In this document: positions 44,417-52,645 of the stretch, in pieces
How positions within the stretch are numbered: the stretch's first letter is position 1
Layout: each line of letters opens with the position of its first letter
Origin: an uncultured Actinomycetes bacterium
GTDB lineage: Bacteria > Actinomycetota > Acidimicrobiia > Acidimicrobiales > RAAP-2
Length of the DNA: 64,000 nt
Direction: 5' to 3'
NCBI GenBank assembly: GCA_903875425.1
Contig: CAIQWC010000012.1
Coordinates: 186,001 to 250,000, forward strand
Notes under the pieces: generated by a model
What the model saw: the letters and a program-made list of their open reading frames with translations, nothing else
Databases searched by the model: none
Told to the model about the DNA's origin: nothing
Position numbers and translations under genes: made by a program

Positions 44417-45672
44417 AAGCGCTGCGCATGGAACGACGCCCCACGCGTTTCGTGGCGGCCTATCTCGCTTCAGCCCTTGGCGCTGGCCGAGGAGCTGGCG
44501 TTGGACCACTTCGACTCAGCGATGGTGCGGCACCGCGAGAATTGGGCGCCGCCTGGACGCCAGTAACCCCCTTGCTCGCTGGCATCTGCGGTAGTGACCT
44601 GGCCACGGTGGATGGACGTGCATCCCGCAGCTTCGAATCGATAGTGTCCTTTCCCTTCGTACCTGGTCACGAGATCGTAGGGATTACCGACCGCGACGGC
44701 ATGGATGCCAAGGGCCAGGCCTTCGATGCCGGCACCCGGGTTGCGATTCAACCCGTGCTCGGCTGTGCAGCACGCGGTATCAAGCTTTGCGAGGCCTGCT
44801 CCTCTGGCAGCGTCGGTCGTTGTGGAAATCTTGCCCACGGTCACCTACGCCCCGGACTACAAACCGGATACTGTGCTGATACGGGTGGCGGCTGGTCGGA
44901 AGGGCCCCTGATGGCCCACAGCAGTCAGATTTTCCAAGTACCCGCAGCGCTCAGTGACGACCAAGCCGTCATGGTCGAGCCGATGGCCTGTGCCCTTCAT
45001 GCGGCGCTGCGCGGGCGCCTTCGTGAATCAGATACCGTCGCCATTATTGGGGCGGGCACCCTAGGCCTCGGTGTGGTCGCAGCCATTGATTTTCTTCACC
45101 ACGCTTATGGCACCGCAAAGCCAACACAGGTCATCGTTGGGGCTCGCTACCCCCATCAGCGTTCACATGCCTTGCTGCTCGGGGCTGACCAAGTCGTGGA
45201 GCCACATCATCTCGGCCGAGCCGTACGTGCCGCGGTACACGTGGGATCCACTAGTTCCTCAGAACAACTCGGAGAACTCGCCGGTGGGTCCTCGGTGACC
45301 TTTGACTGTGTGGGCTCAGCCGAATCCATCGCCGAAGCACTTCGAATCACGGCTCCTGGTGGCCGGATCATTCTCGTCGGCATGCCGAGCAAGGCGGCAA
45401 TTGATCTAGCCCCCCTATGGAGACGCGAAATAGAACTCATCGGCGCGTATGCCTATGGCGTTGAGCGTATCGGCGATGAATCTATTGCGACATTTGATAT
45501 CGCCTTTGCTTTCGTCGCCGCGAAAGATCTTGGCACCTTGGTATCAGCTCGATACTCCATCGACCGCTTTGAAGAAGCACTCATCCACGCCGGCCAAGCC
45601 GGTAGTCGCGGTGCTACCAAGATCGTTTTTGAATCATCTCGTTCCCTAAAACACCGAAAGGCTGACGCATGA
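44413..45672 (+). CDS. Zinc-dependent medium-chain alcohol dehydrogenase
   Basis: A 419-residue MDR enzyme. Catalytic zinc ligands are in GICGSDLATVDG and PGHEIVG; four cysteines in the 118-139 region (CAARGIKLCEACSSGSVGRCGN) form the structural zinc site; the coenzyme loop is AIIGAGTLGLGVVAA. It overlaps the reductase gene (ATGA), so it could oxidise or reduce the fatty alcohol or aldehyde, or a polyol headgroup. The N-terminus carries an insertion of about 20 residues compared with typical MDRs. Substrate is not evident. Confidence 0.83.
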   Translation: MKALRMERRPTRFVAAYLASALGAGRGAGVGPLRLSDGAAPRELGAAWTPVTPLLAGICGSDLATVDGRASRSFESIVSFPFVPGHEIVGITDRDGMDAKGQAFDAGTRVAIQPVLGCAARGIKLCEACSSGSVGRCGNLAHGHLRPGLQTGYCADTGGGWSEGPLMAHSSQIFQVPAALSDDQAVMVEPMACALHAALRGRLRESDTVAIIGAGTLGLGVVAAIDFLHHAYGTAKPTQVIVGARYPHQRSHALLLGADQVVEPHHLGRAVRAAVHVGSTSSSEQLGELAGGSSVTFDCVGSAESIAEALRITAPGGRIILVGMPSKAAIDLAPLWRREIELIGAYAYGVERIGDESIATFDIAFAFVAAKDLGTLVSARYSIDRFEEALIHAGQAGSRGATKIVFESSRSLKHRKADA

Positions 45673-47258
45673 GTCCTCGTCCAGGCTTCGTCCTCGAAAC
45701 CGACCGTTCTACGCCCCCCACATTGATGTGGAAGGGTGAGTCTTTTGGCCTGCAAAAGCTTCCGACCGGAAGTCGCATTATCTATGCACCCGAGCCCTTC
45801 GATGCGTTGCGCGACCCCGAAGGAGCGATTCGACACGCTCTGGAAAACCCCACCGGAGACTCAGGCCCACTGAGCGCTCTCCTGACGTCGGGCATGAAAC
45901 TCACTATCTGTTTTGATGATATCTCGCTCCCCCTCCCTCCGATGGTCGCGCCCGACATTCGCCAGATGGTGATTGAAGCAGTACTTGACCAAGCCGCCTC
46001 TGCCGGCGTCGAAGACGTGGTTCTGATTGCCGCCCTAGCGCTTCATCGTCGAATGACCGAGTCCGAACTTCGTCACGCACTGGGCGATAGGGTCTACGAC
46101 GCTTTTGCCCCCCATGGACAACTTCTCCAGCATGATGCCGAAGATCCTGAGAACTTACTGTTCATTGGTGAGACCGCCCATGGCGAAGAAGTAGAAATCA
46201 ATAAGCGGGCCGCGGAGAGTGATCTTTTGATCTACGTGAATATCAATCTCGTAGCCATGGATGGAGGTCACAAGTCAGTGGCAACGGGGCTCGCTTCCTA
46301 TCGAAGTCTGCGCCACCATCACAACCCTAAGACCATGACTCATTCCAAGTCATTTATGCACGCACCCAGCTCTGAACTCCACAGTGCCAACTGGCGTATG
46401 GGGCAGCTCATTAAAGATGCTGGTATCAAGATTTTCCAAATTGAAACCACCCTCAATACCGATACGTTCCCGGCTAACTTCTCGTTTTTACAAAAGCGCG
46501 AATGGGAGTGGACCCTGAAGGACCGGCTATCGTTCGCCGCGACCTCTCGTGCCTTAGATCTTGCACCCAGAAAAATGGCGCGCAACATCTTCCACGGCAT
46601 CAAGGCCCCCCATGCCCTTCGTAGCGTCTACGCCGGCGAAGTTGAAGCCGTTCACGAAAAGATTCTCGATGATGTCTGGGCTCAGCAAGGCGTATCGGTC
46701 GAGGGTCAAACCGACATTGTCACCATGGGTTTGCCCTACATCAGTCCCTACAACGTCAACTCCATTCTCAACCCTATTCTCGTCGCCTGTCTTGGACTCG
46801 GTTACTTCTTCAATATGTATCGAGGTAAACCTGTGGTTCGCGAGGGTGGGGTTGCCATCATGTTCCACCCAACTAGCCCTGAGTTTCATCCTGGCCACCA
46901 TCCCAGCTACATCGACTTCTTCGAACAAGTCCTCACCCAAACGACCGATCCCGAAGTCATGCACAAAGAATTCGAGCATGCCTTTGCTACTGATCCTTGG
47001 TACATCCATCTCTATCGCACCGGCCACGCCTATCACGGTGTTCACCCCTTCTACATGTGGTACTGGTGTAGCCACGCCATGCAACACTTAGGCCGGGTCA
47101 TCATTGTTGGTGGTGACCCGAAGACAGTTCGCCGCATGGGCTTTCACCCAGCATCCACCCTCGACGACGCACTAGAGATGGCCAAGGATGTCGTCGGTCC
47201 TTCTCCAAGTTTGACGCACCTCCACAACCCTCCCCTCTTTATGGCGGATGTGTCGTGA
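45669..47258 (+). CDS. LarA-like (DUF2088) nickel-pincer enzyme homologue
   Basis: A 529-residue protein, longer than lactate racemase LarA (about 425). Its N-terminal half keeps key LarA-family positions: FDDISLPLP, ALHRRMTESELRHALG (His 126), LQHDAEDPENLLFIG (His 155), MDGGHKSVATG (Lys 202, the residue that carries the cofactor in LarA) and RHHHN (His 216-218). These bind the nickel-pincer nucleotide and do the hydride transfer in LarA. The C-terminal half (AIMFHPTSPEFHPGHHPSY onward) is specific to this subfamily. The larB, larC and larE cofactor genes are not in the window. It overlaps both neighbours by ATGA or GTGA. Confidence 0.8.
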   Translation: MSPRPGFVLETDRSTPPTLMWKGESFGLQKLPTGSRIIYAPEPFDALRDPEGAIRHALENPTGDSGPLSALLTSGMKLTICFDDISLPLPPMVAPDIRQMVIEAVLDQAASAGVEDVVLIAALALHRRMTESELRHALGDRVYDAFAPHGQLLQHDAEDPENLLFIGETAHGEEVEINKRAAESDLLIYVNINLVAMDGGHKSVATGLASYRSLRHHHNPKTMTHSKSFMHAPSSELHSANWRMGQLIKDAGIKIFQIETTLNTDTFPANFSFLQKREWEWTLKDRLSFAATSRALDLAPRKMARNIFHGIKAPHALRSVYAGEVEAVHEKILDDVWAQQGVSVEGQTDIVTMGLPYISPYNVNSILNPILVACLGLGYFFNMYRGKPVVREGGVAIMFHPTSPEFHPGHHPSYIDFFEQVLTQTTDPEVMHKEFEHAFATDPWYIHLYRTGHAYHGVHPFYMWYWCSHAMQHLGRVIIVGGDPKTVRRMGFHPASTLDDALEMAKDVVGPSPSLTHLHNPPLFMADVS

Positions 47259-48223
47259 TCGGTAGATATCTGACCAAACTAGGAAATCTGCCCTTCCCTC
47301 TGAGCGCGCCTACTTGGCCGTCATCACTATCTCGGCCCAATCCGAAGCGTCACGTGGGTGTCGACTTTGAGACTTCCTGGGCCCGGAGTTACCCAGCACG
47401 GCTGTTCCGAGCCATCTACACCGACTTTCTTGCCAGACCGGTAGCCAATGCCATTGCCCCGTCCACCATTGTCGGATCTGAGAGTCTCGAACGCATAGAC
47501 GGGCCCTTAATCTTTGCCGCTAATCACAACAGCCATGCCGACACCTCGGTGCTCATTAACGCCGTACCCGCTAAATTTCGTCATCGTCTGGTCGTAGCTG
47601 CCGCATCCGACTATTTCTTCGACTCCACGATAAAGGCCACTACCATGGCGCTGATCTTGGGGGCCATTCCCATTGAACGGGCCAAGGTGTCACGTCGCTC
47701 TGCCCAAGCCGCCATTGACCTTGCTGCGGAGGGTTGGAATGTCATCATCTACCCAGAAGGCGGTCGCAGTGCCGATGGATGGATGTCTGAATTCAAATCG
47801 GGTGCCGCATTCGTAGCTCAGCGCTCTGGCGCCACCGTAATTCCTGTCTACATAGAAGGAACCAGCCGCGTCCTTGCCAAGAATCCTCTAGACCGTGGCG
47901 TAGCTCCCGGTGGCTCGGGATCGGAGTCTCGAGACGTCAGCCGTTTGCGCAGGCGTCCGGTTTCCATTCTCTTTGGTCGACCTCTGAAGGCGTTCGAAGG
48001 CGAAGATGTTAGGGATTTCTCGGCGCGCATTGAACAAGCGGTTGTAGAACTGGGTCGTGAATCTGCGACCGACTATTACCAAGCACGCCGAAGTCAAGAC
48101 CGCAGCATCACTCACGGCCCAGAGGCTGGTCCGTGGTTACGTAGCTGGGCTCGACCACGAGCAATTACCGTTAGCGAGCGAAGCCCCCGCGACCGTTGGC
48201 CCCTGCTACGCCGGTCGAACTAA
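47255..48223 (+). CDS. 1-acyl-sn-glycerol-3-phosphate acyltransferase-like protein
   Basis: A 322-residue PlsC-family acyltransferase with the H-x4-D motif at 91-96 (NHNSHADT), the substrate loop GAIPIERAKVSRRS and the YPEGGRSADGWMSEFKSGAAF block. It ends the four-gene operon and would attach an acyl chain to a lysolipid or to the product of the upstream enzymes. Its last 53 bases run antisense to the end of gatD. The C-terminal 45 residues are arginine-rich and lie mostly in or near this overlap. Confidence 0.85.
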   Translation: MIGRYLTKLGNLPFPLSAPTWPSSLSRPNPKRHVGVDFETSWARSYPARLFRAIYTDFLARPVANAIAPSTIVGSESLERIDGPLIFAANHNSHADTSVLINAVPAKFRHRLVVAAASDYFFDSTIKATTMALILGAIPIERAKVSRRSAQAAIDLAAEGWNVIIYPEGGRSADGWMSEFKSGAAFVAQRSGATVIPVYIEGTSRVLAKNPLDRGVAPGGSGSESRDVSRLRRRPVSILFGRPLKAFEGEDVRDFSARIEQAVVELGRESATDYYQARRSQDRSITHGPEAGPWLRSWARPRAITVSERSPRDRWPLLRRSN

Positions 48224-48914
48224 TTCGTTCCGCCCGCAGATCGAGCGCGCGCTCATCATCGAGGGCGCTGAGCGTCCCCGATCCAGCCAGAACCAAAAGT
48301 CGATCTGCAAGTTCCGGGTTTCTAGCAAGCGCCGGCCCATGGAGATAGGTGCCAACTCGGGACTCCTGAATAGCACCTTCTATGTTTCCGATGCCATTAC
48401 CCACACCATGTAATACCGTTGCGAAGGTCGCACAGCCAGCACCCACTGTGGTGCGAGATCCATGATTTTCGAATCCACTGAGCAAGACCTCACCGATGCC
48501 AAGTTCCGCACTAGCTCGAACCACTAACTCCCCTACGGCTCGAGGCGCATCTGTTCGAATCGTTTCAGCATCGAAGAGTCCGAGGCCCGGGCGACTCGAG
48601 CCGTCCGTTACAACAAACGACGAGGTCAAGATTTGAAAACCGGCACACACGGCGAAGATGGCCGCTCCCTGCCGCACCGCCTCCATGAAGAAAGCGTCAT
48701 TACCGAGCCGTTCAGCCGCGAGCCCTTGGGGTCCATCCTCCCCGCCACCTATGACGTAGAGATCGGCCTTGGGAAGAGAGTGATGCGAATTCACGCGAAG
48801 GTGCTCGACGTTTAGGCCGCGTCGTTTCATGCGCTGTTCTAAGACAATGCCGTTACCCGAGTCGCCATAGGTCCCCAGTAAGTCTGGATAGACCGTCACG
48901 ATGCGAATAGTCAT
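48171..48914 (-). CDS. gatD: Lipid II isoglutaminyl synthase glutaminase subunit GatD
   Basis: GatD supplies ammonia to MurT, which amidates D-Glu of the peptidoglycan stem. The 247-residue class I-type amidotransferase has the nucleophile Cys 90 in FAVCAGFQIL and His 192 in GTYLHGPALARNP, plus the family FENHGSRT segment. The start overlaps the murT stop (ATGA). The last ~35 residues extend beyond the usual end and run antisense to the acyltransferase gene. Confidence 0.93.
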   Translation of the reverse strand: MTIRIVTVYPDLLGTYGDSGNGIVLEQRMKRRGLNVEHLRVNSHHSLPKADLYVIGGGEDGPQGLAAERLGNDAFFMEAVRQGAAIFAVCAGFQILTSSFVVTDGSSRPGLGLFDAETIRTDAPRAVGELVVRASAELGIGEVLLSGFENHGSRTTVGAGCATFATVLHGVGNGIGNIEGAIQESRVGTYLHGPALARNPELADRLLVLAGSGTLSALDDERALDLRAERISSTGVAGANGRGGFAR

Positions 48915-50125
48915 GACAACTTCCTCAGATCACCGAAGGCGGTGTAGTTGGCCATTGCCACCACCCGCCCGCCACCATGGCCCGCACGTAACACGGCTTG
49001 ACGAGAGTCTGGCTCACAGTGATGCGCCACGTCGGCGTAGTCGAGACGTACGGAGAGATCACGCCAGCGATCCCCGCTTGCGATGACCGTACGTCCAGCC
49101 AACTGCGAAAAATCTACGTCCCAGAGCCAAGACGGGTCAGCTCCGTCAGCGATACGTGCGTTAATCGACACGACGATCGGATTCGACTGTCCTGCCACCA
49201 TCGCGAGCAGTGCTGCCCAACCGGCAGGATTCTTGGCGAGCATTAATTCTGCGTCGACGCCACCGATACTTCGATGTTCAAAGCGTCCCGCTACGGTTCC
49301 AACGCTCGTAAGTGCGCTACATACCGCACCTACATCGAGGCCAAGCGCTTCCGAGGCGGCCACCACGAGGAGGGCGTTGTCGACATTAAACGAGCCTGGG
49401 ATGGAGATCTCTAAATTCCCTCGTTGCTGGTCGAGGGCAAAAACCCGCTTGCCCTCTCTACGCCAGCGCGCTGGCGGTTGATCGAGGTCACACGCGTCAC
49501 ACGCCCACCCGTGTCCAAAAACGATCTCACCACCACAGCTAGGGCAACCAATAGCATCGTCGCTCCAAACCAAACCGGCTTCCACGAAGATGGTTTTGGC
49601 AACAGCTCTGGTCGCATGTACAACCATGGGGTCATCGGCATTCGCGATTACGATGCCGCTGTATCCCTCTAGTGCAGTACGCCAGCGCTCAGCGAGCTTG
49701 CGTACCTCGTTCATTCGATCGAGTTGATCTCGAGACAGGTTCAAGAGCACGATGGCATCGGGGTGAGTGGCGACAATACTGTGGGCCAGATACGCCTCAT
49801 CAACTTCAAGCGCCACCTGAAAGGCATCTCGGTGCTCGACGAGAGCCGCTACGTGACCGGCAGGCATGTTGGATCCCGTAGCGTTGGTCGCAACGGGTCC
49901 CCGCGTTCTCAGCGCAGCCGCCATGAAGGCAGTCGTCGTGGTTTTACCATTCGTGCCCGAAATCAAGACCGTACTTCGGCGCTCTGATAGCTCCGCTAAG
50001 AGCTTGGCGTCGATCTTTAATCCGGCCTTTCCTCCAACGACCGTGCCGCTGCCACGACCACTAAGTCGAGAGATGCGGTTCATGACCATGACCGCGGCGA
50101 CAGCGACGGCGTATCGCACTCTCAC
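48911..50125 (-). CDS. murT: Lipid II isoglutaminyl synthase subunit MurT
   Basis: MurT is a Mur-ligase-like enzyme that activates the D-Glu carboxylate with ATP. The 404-residue protein has an ATP loop ISGTNGKTTTTAFMA, the NLSRDQLDRMNEV block, and the MurT-specific C4 zinc ribbon (GCPSCGGEI and WACDACDLD). A DUF1727 C-terminal domain follows. With GatD it makes D-isoglutamine in the stem peptide, important for cross-linking in many Gram-positives. GTG 50125 overlaps the plsC stop (GTGA), so the three genes form one unit. Confidence 0.94.
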   Translation of the reverse strand: MRVRYAVAVAAVMVMNRISRLSGRGSGTVVGGKAGLKIDAKLLAELSERRSTVLISGTNGKTTTTAFMAAALRTRGPVATNATGSNMPAGHVAALVEHRDAFQVALEVDEAYLAHSIVATHPDAIVLLNLSRDQLDRMNEVRKLAERWRTALEGYSGIVIANADDPMVVHATRAVAKTIFVEAGLVWSDDAIGCPSCGGEIVFGHGWACDACDLDQPPARWRREGKRVFALDQQRGNLEISIPGSFNVDNALLVVAASEALGLDVGAVCSALTSVGTVAGRFEHRSIGGVDAELMLAKNPAGWAALLAMVAGQSNPIVVSINARIADGADPSWLWDVDFSQLAGRTVIASGDRWRDLSVRLDYADVAHHCEPDSRQAVLRAGHGGGRVVAMANYTAFGDLRKLS

Positions 50126-50847
50126 GAGCGCTCCTTGAAGCGTGAACCTTGCCTACCCATCGTCTCGGCCATAGCGATCTGGTCCGAGATGGCGTCCGCC
50201 AAGAGTGCGACGGTGTCACGGGTCTTGGCCGTCGTAGGAACGCTGGGGCCTACATGAATGTTTACCTGTGGCGGATTCAGGACCTTCGTAACTCGCGGAA
50301 ATTTGGATTGTCGAGGCCAGACGAGCTCGGTGCCAATCATGCCAACGGGCACGAGCGGTACATCGCAACGCTTGGCCAAGCGAACCGCTCCCGCTTTGAG
50401 TTGCAAAGCGGGCTCGCCGAACGCTTCTCCCCTCGGAATAGTCCCTTCGGGCATCACGACAAGAAGCTCTCCGCGATCAAGCACCGTTCGCGCCAGATTG
50501 AAAGCTTCTCGAGCGCTACCATCTCTATCTACCGGGACCGCTCCCATAGCTAGCAGGGTCGGACCCAGGATCGGAGCAGCGCAGAGTTCGGCCTTGGTCA
50601 TCACGCGCAGTGACCTACCCAGCCGCCTCGAGAGCATCACGAGGGCGAAGAGATCGAAGAAACTACGATGATTGGGGGCCAAAATGGCTGGACCCTCGCG
50701 AGGGATGTTTTCTGTACCCGCTACCAAAAAGCGCGCATAGGGAAACATAGAGTTCGCGCACAGGGCTCTGAGGAGGCGCTGTGGCTCAAAGCCAAACCAG
50801 GTCGGAACCATTCCTTTTTCCTCACGGGCAGCAGCGTCAGAAGCCAT
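50122..50847 (-). CDS. plsC: 1-acyl-sn-glycerol-3-phosphate acyltransferase (PlsC)
   Basis: A 241-residue acyltransferase making phosphatidic acid. It has the catalytic H-x4-D as APNHRSFFDLF, GAVPVDRDGSAREA, the phosphate-binding MPEGTIPRGEAF block and VPLVPVGMIGTE. It is the more canonical of the window's two PlsC-like proteins. It is first in the plsC-murT-gatD unit; the 6C RNA on the same strand ends only some 40 bases upstream, so read-through from that promoter could reach it. Confidence 0.9.
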   Translation of the reverse strand: MASDAAAREEKGMVPTWFGFEPQRLLRALCANSMFPYARFLVAGTENIPREGPAILAPNHRSFFDLFALVMLSRRLGRSLRVMTKAELCAAPILGPTLLAMGAVPVDRDGSAREAFNLARTVLDRGELLVVMPEGTIPRGEAFGEPALQLKAGAVRLAKRCDVPLVPVGMIGTELVWPRQSKFPRVTKVLNPPQVNIHVGPSVPTTAKTRDTVALLADAISDQIAMAETMGRQGSRFKERS

Positions 50848-50884
50848 GGTGACAAACTACCGGGGCTCAGCGGCCGAGTTAAAC

Positions 50885-50978
50885 CCGGAAAGCAGAAGAG
50901 GGACCGCCGGGGGGGGTGGCGATCCCTCTTCTTAGATCCGCTGTAGAACTTCCGGAGGGGGGATCCGTGTTCTGCGGT
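50885..50978 (-). ncRNA. 6C-type small RNA
   Basis: On the minus strand two hairpins follow each other, each with a C-run in the loop. Hairpin 1 pairs 50969-50975 with 50943-50949 and has an inner CGGA/TCCG stem around six C residues (50957-50962). Hairpin 2 pairs about 14 bases (50918-50931 with 50893-50906, one G-U) around eight C residues (50909-50916). Two stem-loops with six or more cytosines define the actinobacterial 6C RNA family. A good promoter lies just upstream. Function of 6C RNAs is only partly known; they pair through the C-rich loops. The 3' end is not marked by a clear T-run. Confidence 0.8.
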
Positions 50979-50984
50979 GAAACC

Positions 50985-51013
50985 AGTATGCGCTAGTTGG
51001 GGCTATCAATCAA
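50985..51013 (-). promoter_or_regulatory. Promoter of the 6C RNA
   Basis: On the minus strand TTGATT (51013-51008) and CATACT (50990-50985) are separated by 17 bases, a housekeeping-sigma layout. The predicted transcription start, about seven bases later near 50978, falls just before the first hairpin. It is back to back with the lysR start region. Confidence 0.65.
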
Positions 51014-51049
51014 GGGCATAGATGAGATACTTAGCATCATGATTTGAGA

Positions 51050-51055
51050 TAGTCT
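51050..51055 (+). promoter_or_regulatory. Candidate -10 box for a leaderless lysR mRNA
   Basis: TAGTCT lies six bases before the lysR ATG with no ribosome-binding site. An 8-bp palindrome ATCATGAT (51036-51043) lies just upstream and could be part of an autoregulatory LysR site shared with the 6C promoter region. Confidence 0.45.
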
Positions 51056-51061
51056 GTATCC

Positions 51062-51994
51062 ATGGACCTTCGCCAACTCGAAGCCCTGGTGGGCATCGCC
51101 GATCACGGTAGTTTCTCAGCCGCCGCCCATGCCCTGGGAACCGTACAGTCCAATATTTCCGGGCGTATTGCTCGACTCGAGACAGAACTCGACACCGTAC
51201 TGATCGACAGGGCAACGGGACTTCTCACGAGCGATGGAGCATTGACCGTGGCTCGATCGAGGCGTGTCCTGGGTGAACTCGAAGCACTCATGGAGGATGT
51301 CATCTCCACCGACTCTGAAGTAGTAGGCATGGTTCGAATTGGCATGATTGGAACCACGGGTCGTTGGCTCATTCCTCAAACCTTCGATGCCTTAGCTGAG
51401 CATCATCCTAGGATTGCGCTCCGTATTACTGAGGGCACTAATTCATCACTCGAAGCCATGCTTCTTAACGGTCAGCTTGATCTTGCCATCTTCAACCAAC
51501 CAAGCGCTAGCGACGAGCTGAGTTTTACTCCCCTCTTCGACGAAGAGCTTGTCCTCGTCGTGAAGGTCGATCACCCCCTCACGCAGGCTAGGCGAAAGAA
51601 AAACGGGGAACTTTCCTTTACCGCATTGCGCGACATCCCCTTACTCCTGCCGCTCACAGGAACGACCATGCGCAGGCAAATCGATACCGCGGCCAGCGAA
51701 TATGGTGTCACCCTCATTCCCTCCATCGAGATCGATGGTGTCAGAACCCTCACCTCACTCGTTATCGATGGATATGGACCTGGCATTCTCCCTGCCACCG
51801 CTGTGGCACAGCAGGTACGTGACCAGGTTGCCTTCATTCCTCTCGAAGGCTTCCTTCGCAGAGAGGTGGGTATCGTCTCTCGTCGCTTCGGACTCCCCTC
51901 AGCACCCTCCAGGGCAGTTACTGCACTCCTTGAGTCCATCATTGCCGAGGAAGAAAACCTTCCGGCTGGTATTCACCGAGTACCCGTAGCGTGA
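51062..51994 (+). CDS. LysR-family transcriptional regulator
   Basis: A 310-residue LTTR. The N-terminal winged helix-turn-helix reads MDLRQLEALVGIADHGSFSAAAHALGTVQSNISGRIARLE; the C-terminal periplasmic-binding-like domain starts at about residue 90 (VVGMVRIGMIGTTGRWLIP). The effector is unknown. It is first in a plus-strand run with a DNA glycosylase 10 bases and a peptidase 11 bases further on, so it may control that unit. Confidence 0.9.
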   Translation: MDLRQLEALVGIADHGSFSAAAHALGTVQSNISGRIARLETELDTVLIDRATGLLTSDGALTVARSRRVLGELEALMEDVISTDSEVVGMVRIGMIGTTGRWLIPQTFDALAEHHPRIALRITEGTNSSLEAMLLNGQLDLAIFNQPSASDELSFTPLFDEELVLVVKVDHPLTQARRKKNGELSFTALRDIPLLLPLTGTTMRRQIDTAASEYGVTLIPSIEIDGVRTLTSLVIDGYGPGILPATAVAQQVRDQVAFIPLEGFLRREVGIVSRRFGLPSAPSRAVTALLESIIAEEENLPAGIHRVPVA

Positions 51995-52004
51995 GCGTGG
52001 AACG

Positions 52005-52634
52005 ATGAAGGTAGATCAAATTGCATCTGAACTAGCAGCCAGATCGAAACCACTCGCTCGCATCATTAGAGCCGTTGGATTACCACCATCTCGACGCGCC
52101 ATACGCGTTGATCAACGCTTTGAGCGACTCGCGACCGCGATTCTTCACCAGCAGTTGGCCGGTGCAGCTGCTGCCACGATTACTCGCCGAGTCATAGCCA
52201 TGACCCATCATTCCTTGCTTCCCGACCGTATCGCGGCCCTCAGTGAAACCCAACTTCGTAGCTGCGGCGTATCGGGTGCTAAGGCGGCTGCCCTCTTTGA
52301 TCTCTCTGAACGCGTTCTCGACGGTCGTCTCGATTTTTCCACCATGGGGAGAATGAGCAACGACGCCGTCATGGCTGAGCTCGTGGCTACTCGTGGTGTT
52401 GGCGAGTGGACGGCCCAGATGTTTCTCATGGGGGCACTCGGCCGAGGCGACATATGGCCAACCGGGGACCTTGGCGTTCGTAGCGGTTGGGCGGCTATCC
52501 ATCGGCTTACTCATGTTCCCTCGGCCAAGGAACTTCTCCCCCTCGCGGATCACCTCGCTCCCTTTCGCAGCGATGTGGCTTGGTATTGCTGGCGGGCCGT
52601 CGATCTTGAGCGCAGTGGTGCGTTACCCCGATAG
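52005..52634 (+). CDS. DNA-3-methyladenine glycosylase (AlkA-type HhH-GPD)
   Basis: A 209-residue base-excision enzyme of the helix-hairpin-helix GPD superfamily without the N-terminal domain of E. coli AlkA. Visible are the AILHQQLAGAAAATITRR helix, the hairpin TRGVGEWTAQMFLM, and the catalytic aspartate in IWPTGDLGVRSGW. No iron-sulfur cysteines follow, which excludes MutY/Nth types. It probably removes alkylated purines. The ATG at 52005 has only GGAA upstream, so coupling to lysR is likely. Confidence 0.88.
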   Translation: MKVDQIASELAARSKPLARIIRAVGLPPSRRAIRVDQRFERLATAILHQQLAGAAAATITRRVIAMTHHSLLPDRIAALSETQLRSCGVSGAKAAALFDLSERVLDGRLDFSTMGRMSNDAVMAELVATRGVGEWTAQMFLMGALGRGDIWPTGDLGVRSGWAAIHRLTHVPSAKELLPLADHLAPFRSDVAWYCWRAVDLERSGALPR

Positions 52635-52645
52635 GAAGGAGGAGT

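Noticed and set aside
42020-48223. Wax-ester biosynthesis cluster
   Set aside because: A fatty acyl-CoA reductase is present, but there is no wax ester synthase (HHxxxDG) gene; the acyltransferase is of the PlsC type.
50893-50931. Intrinsic terminator at the G-rich hairpin
   Set aside because: No T-run follows on either strand and no gene ends there; the paired C-loop hairpins and promoter fit a 6C RNA.
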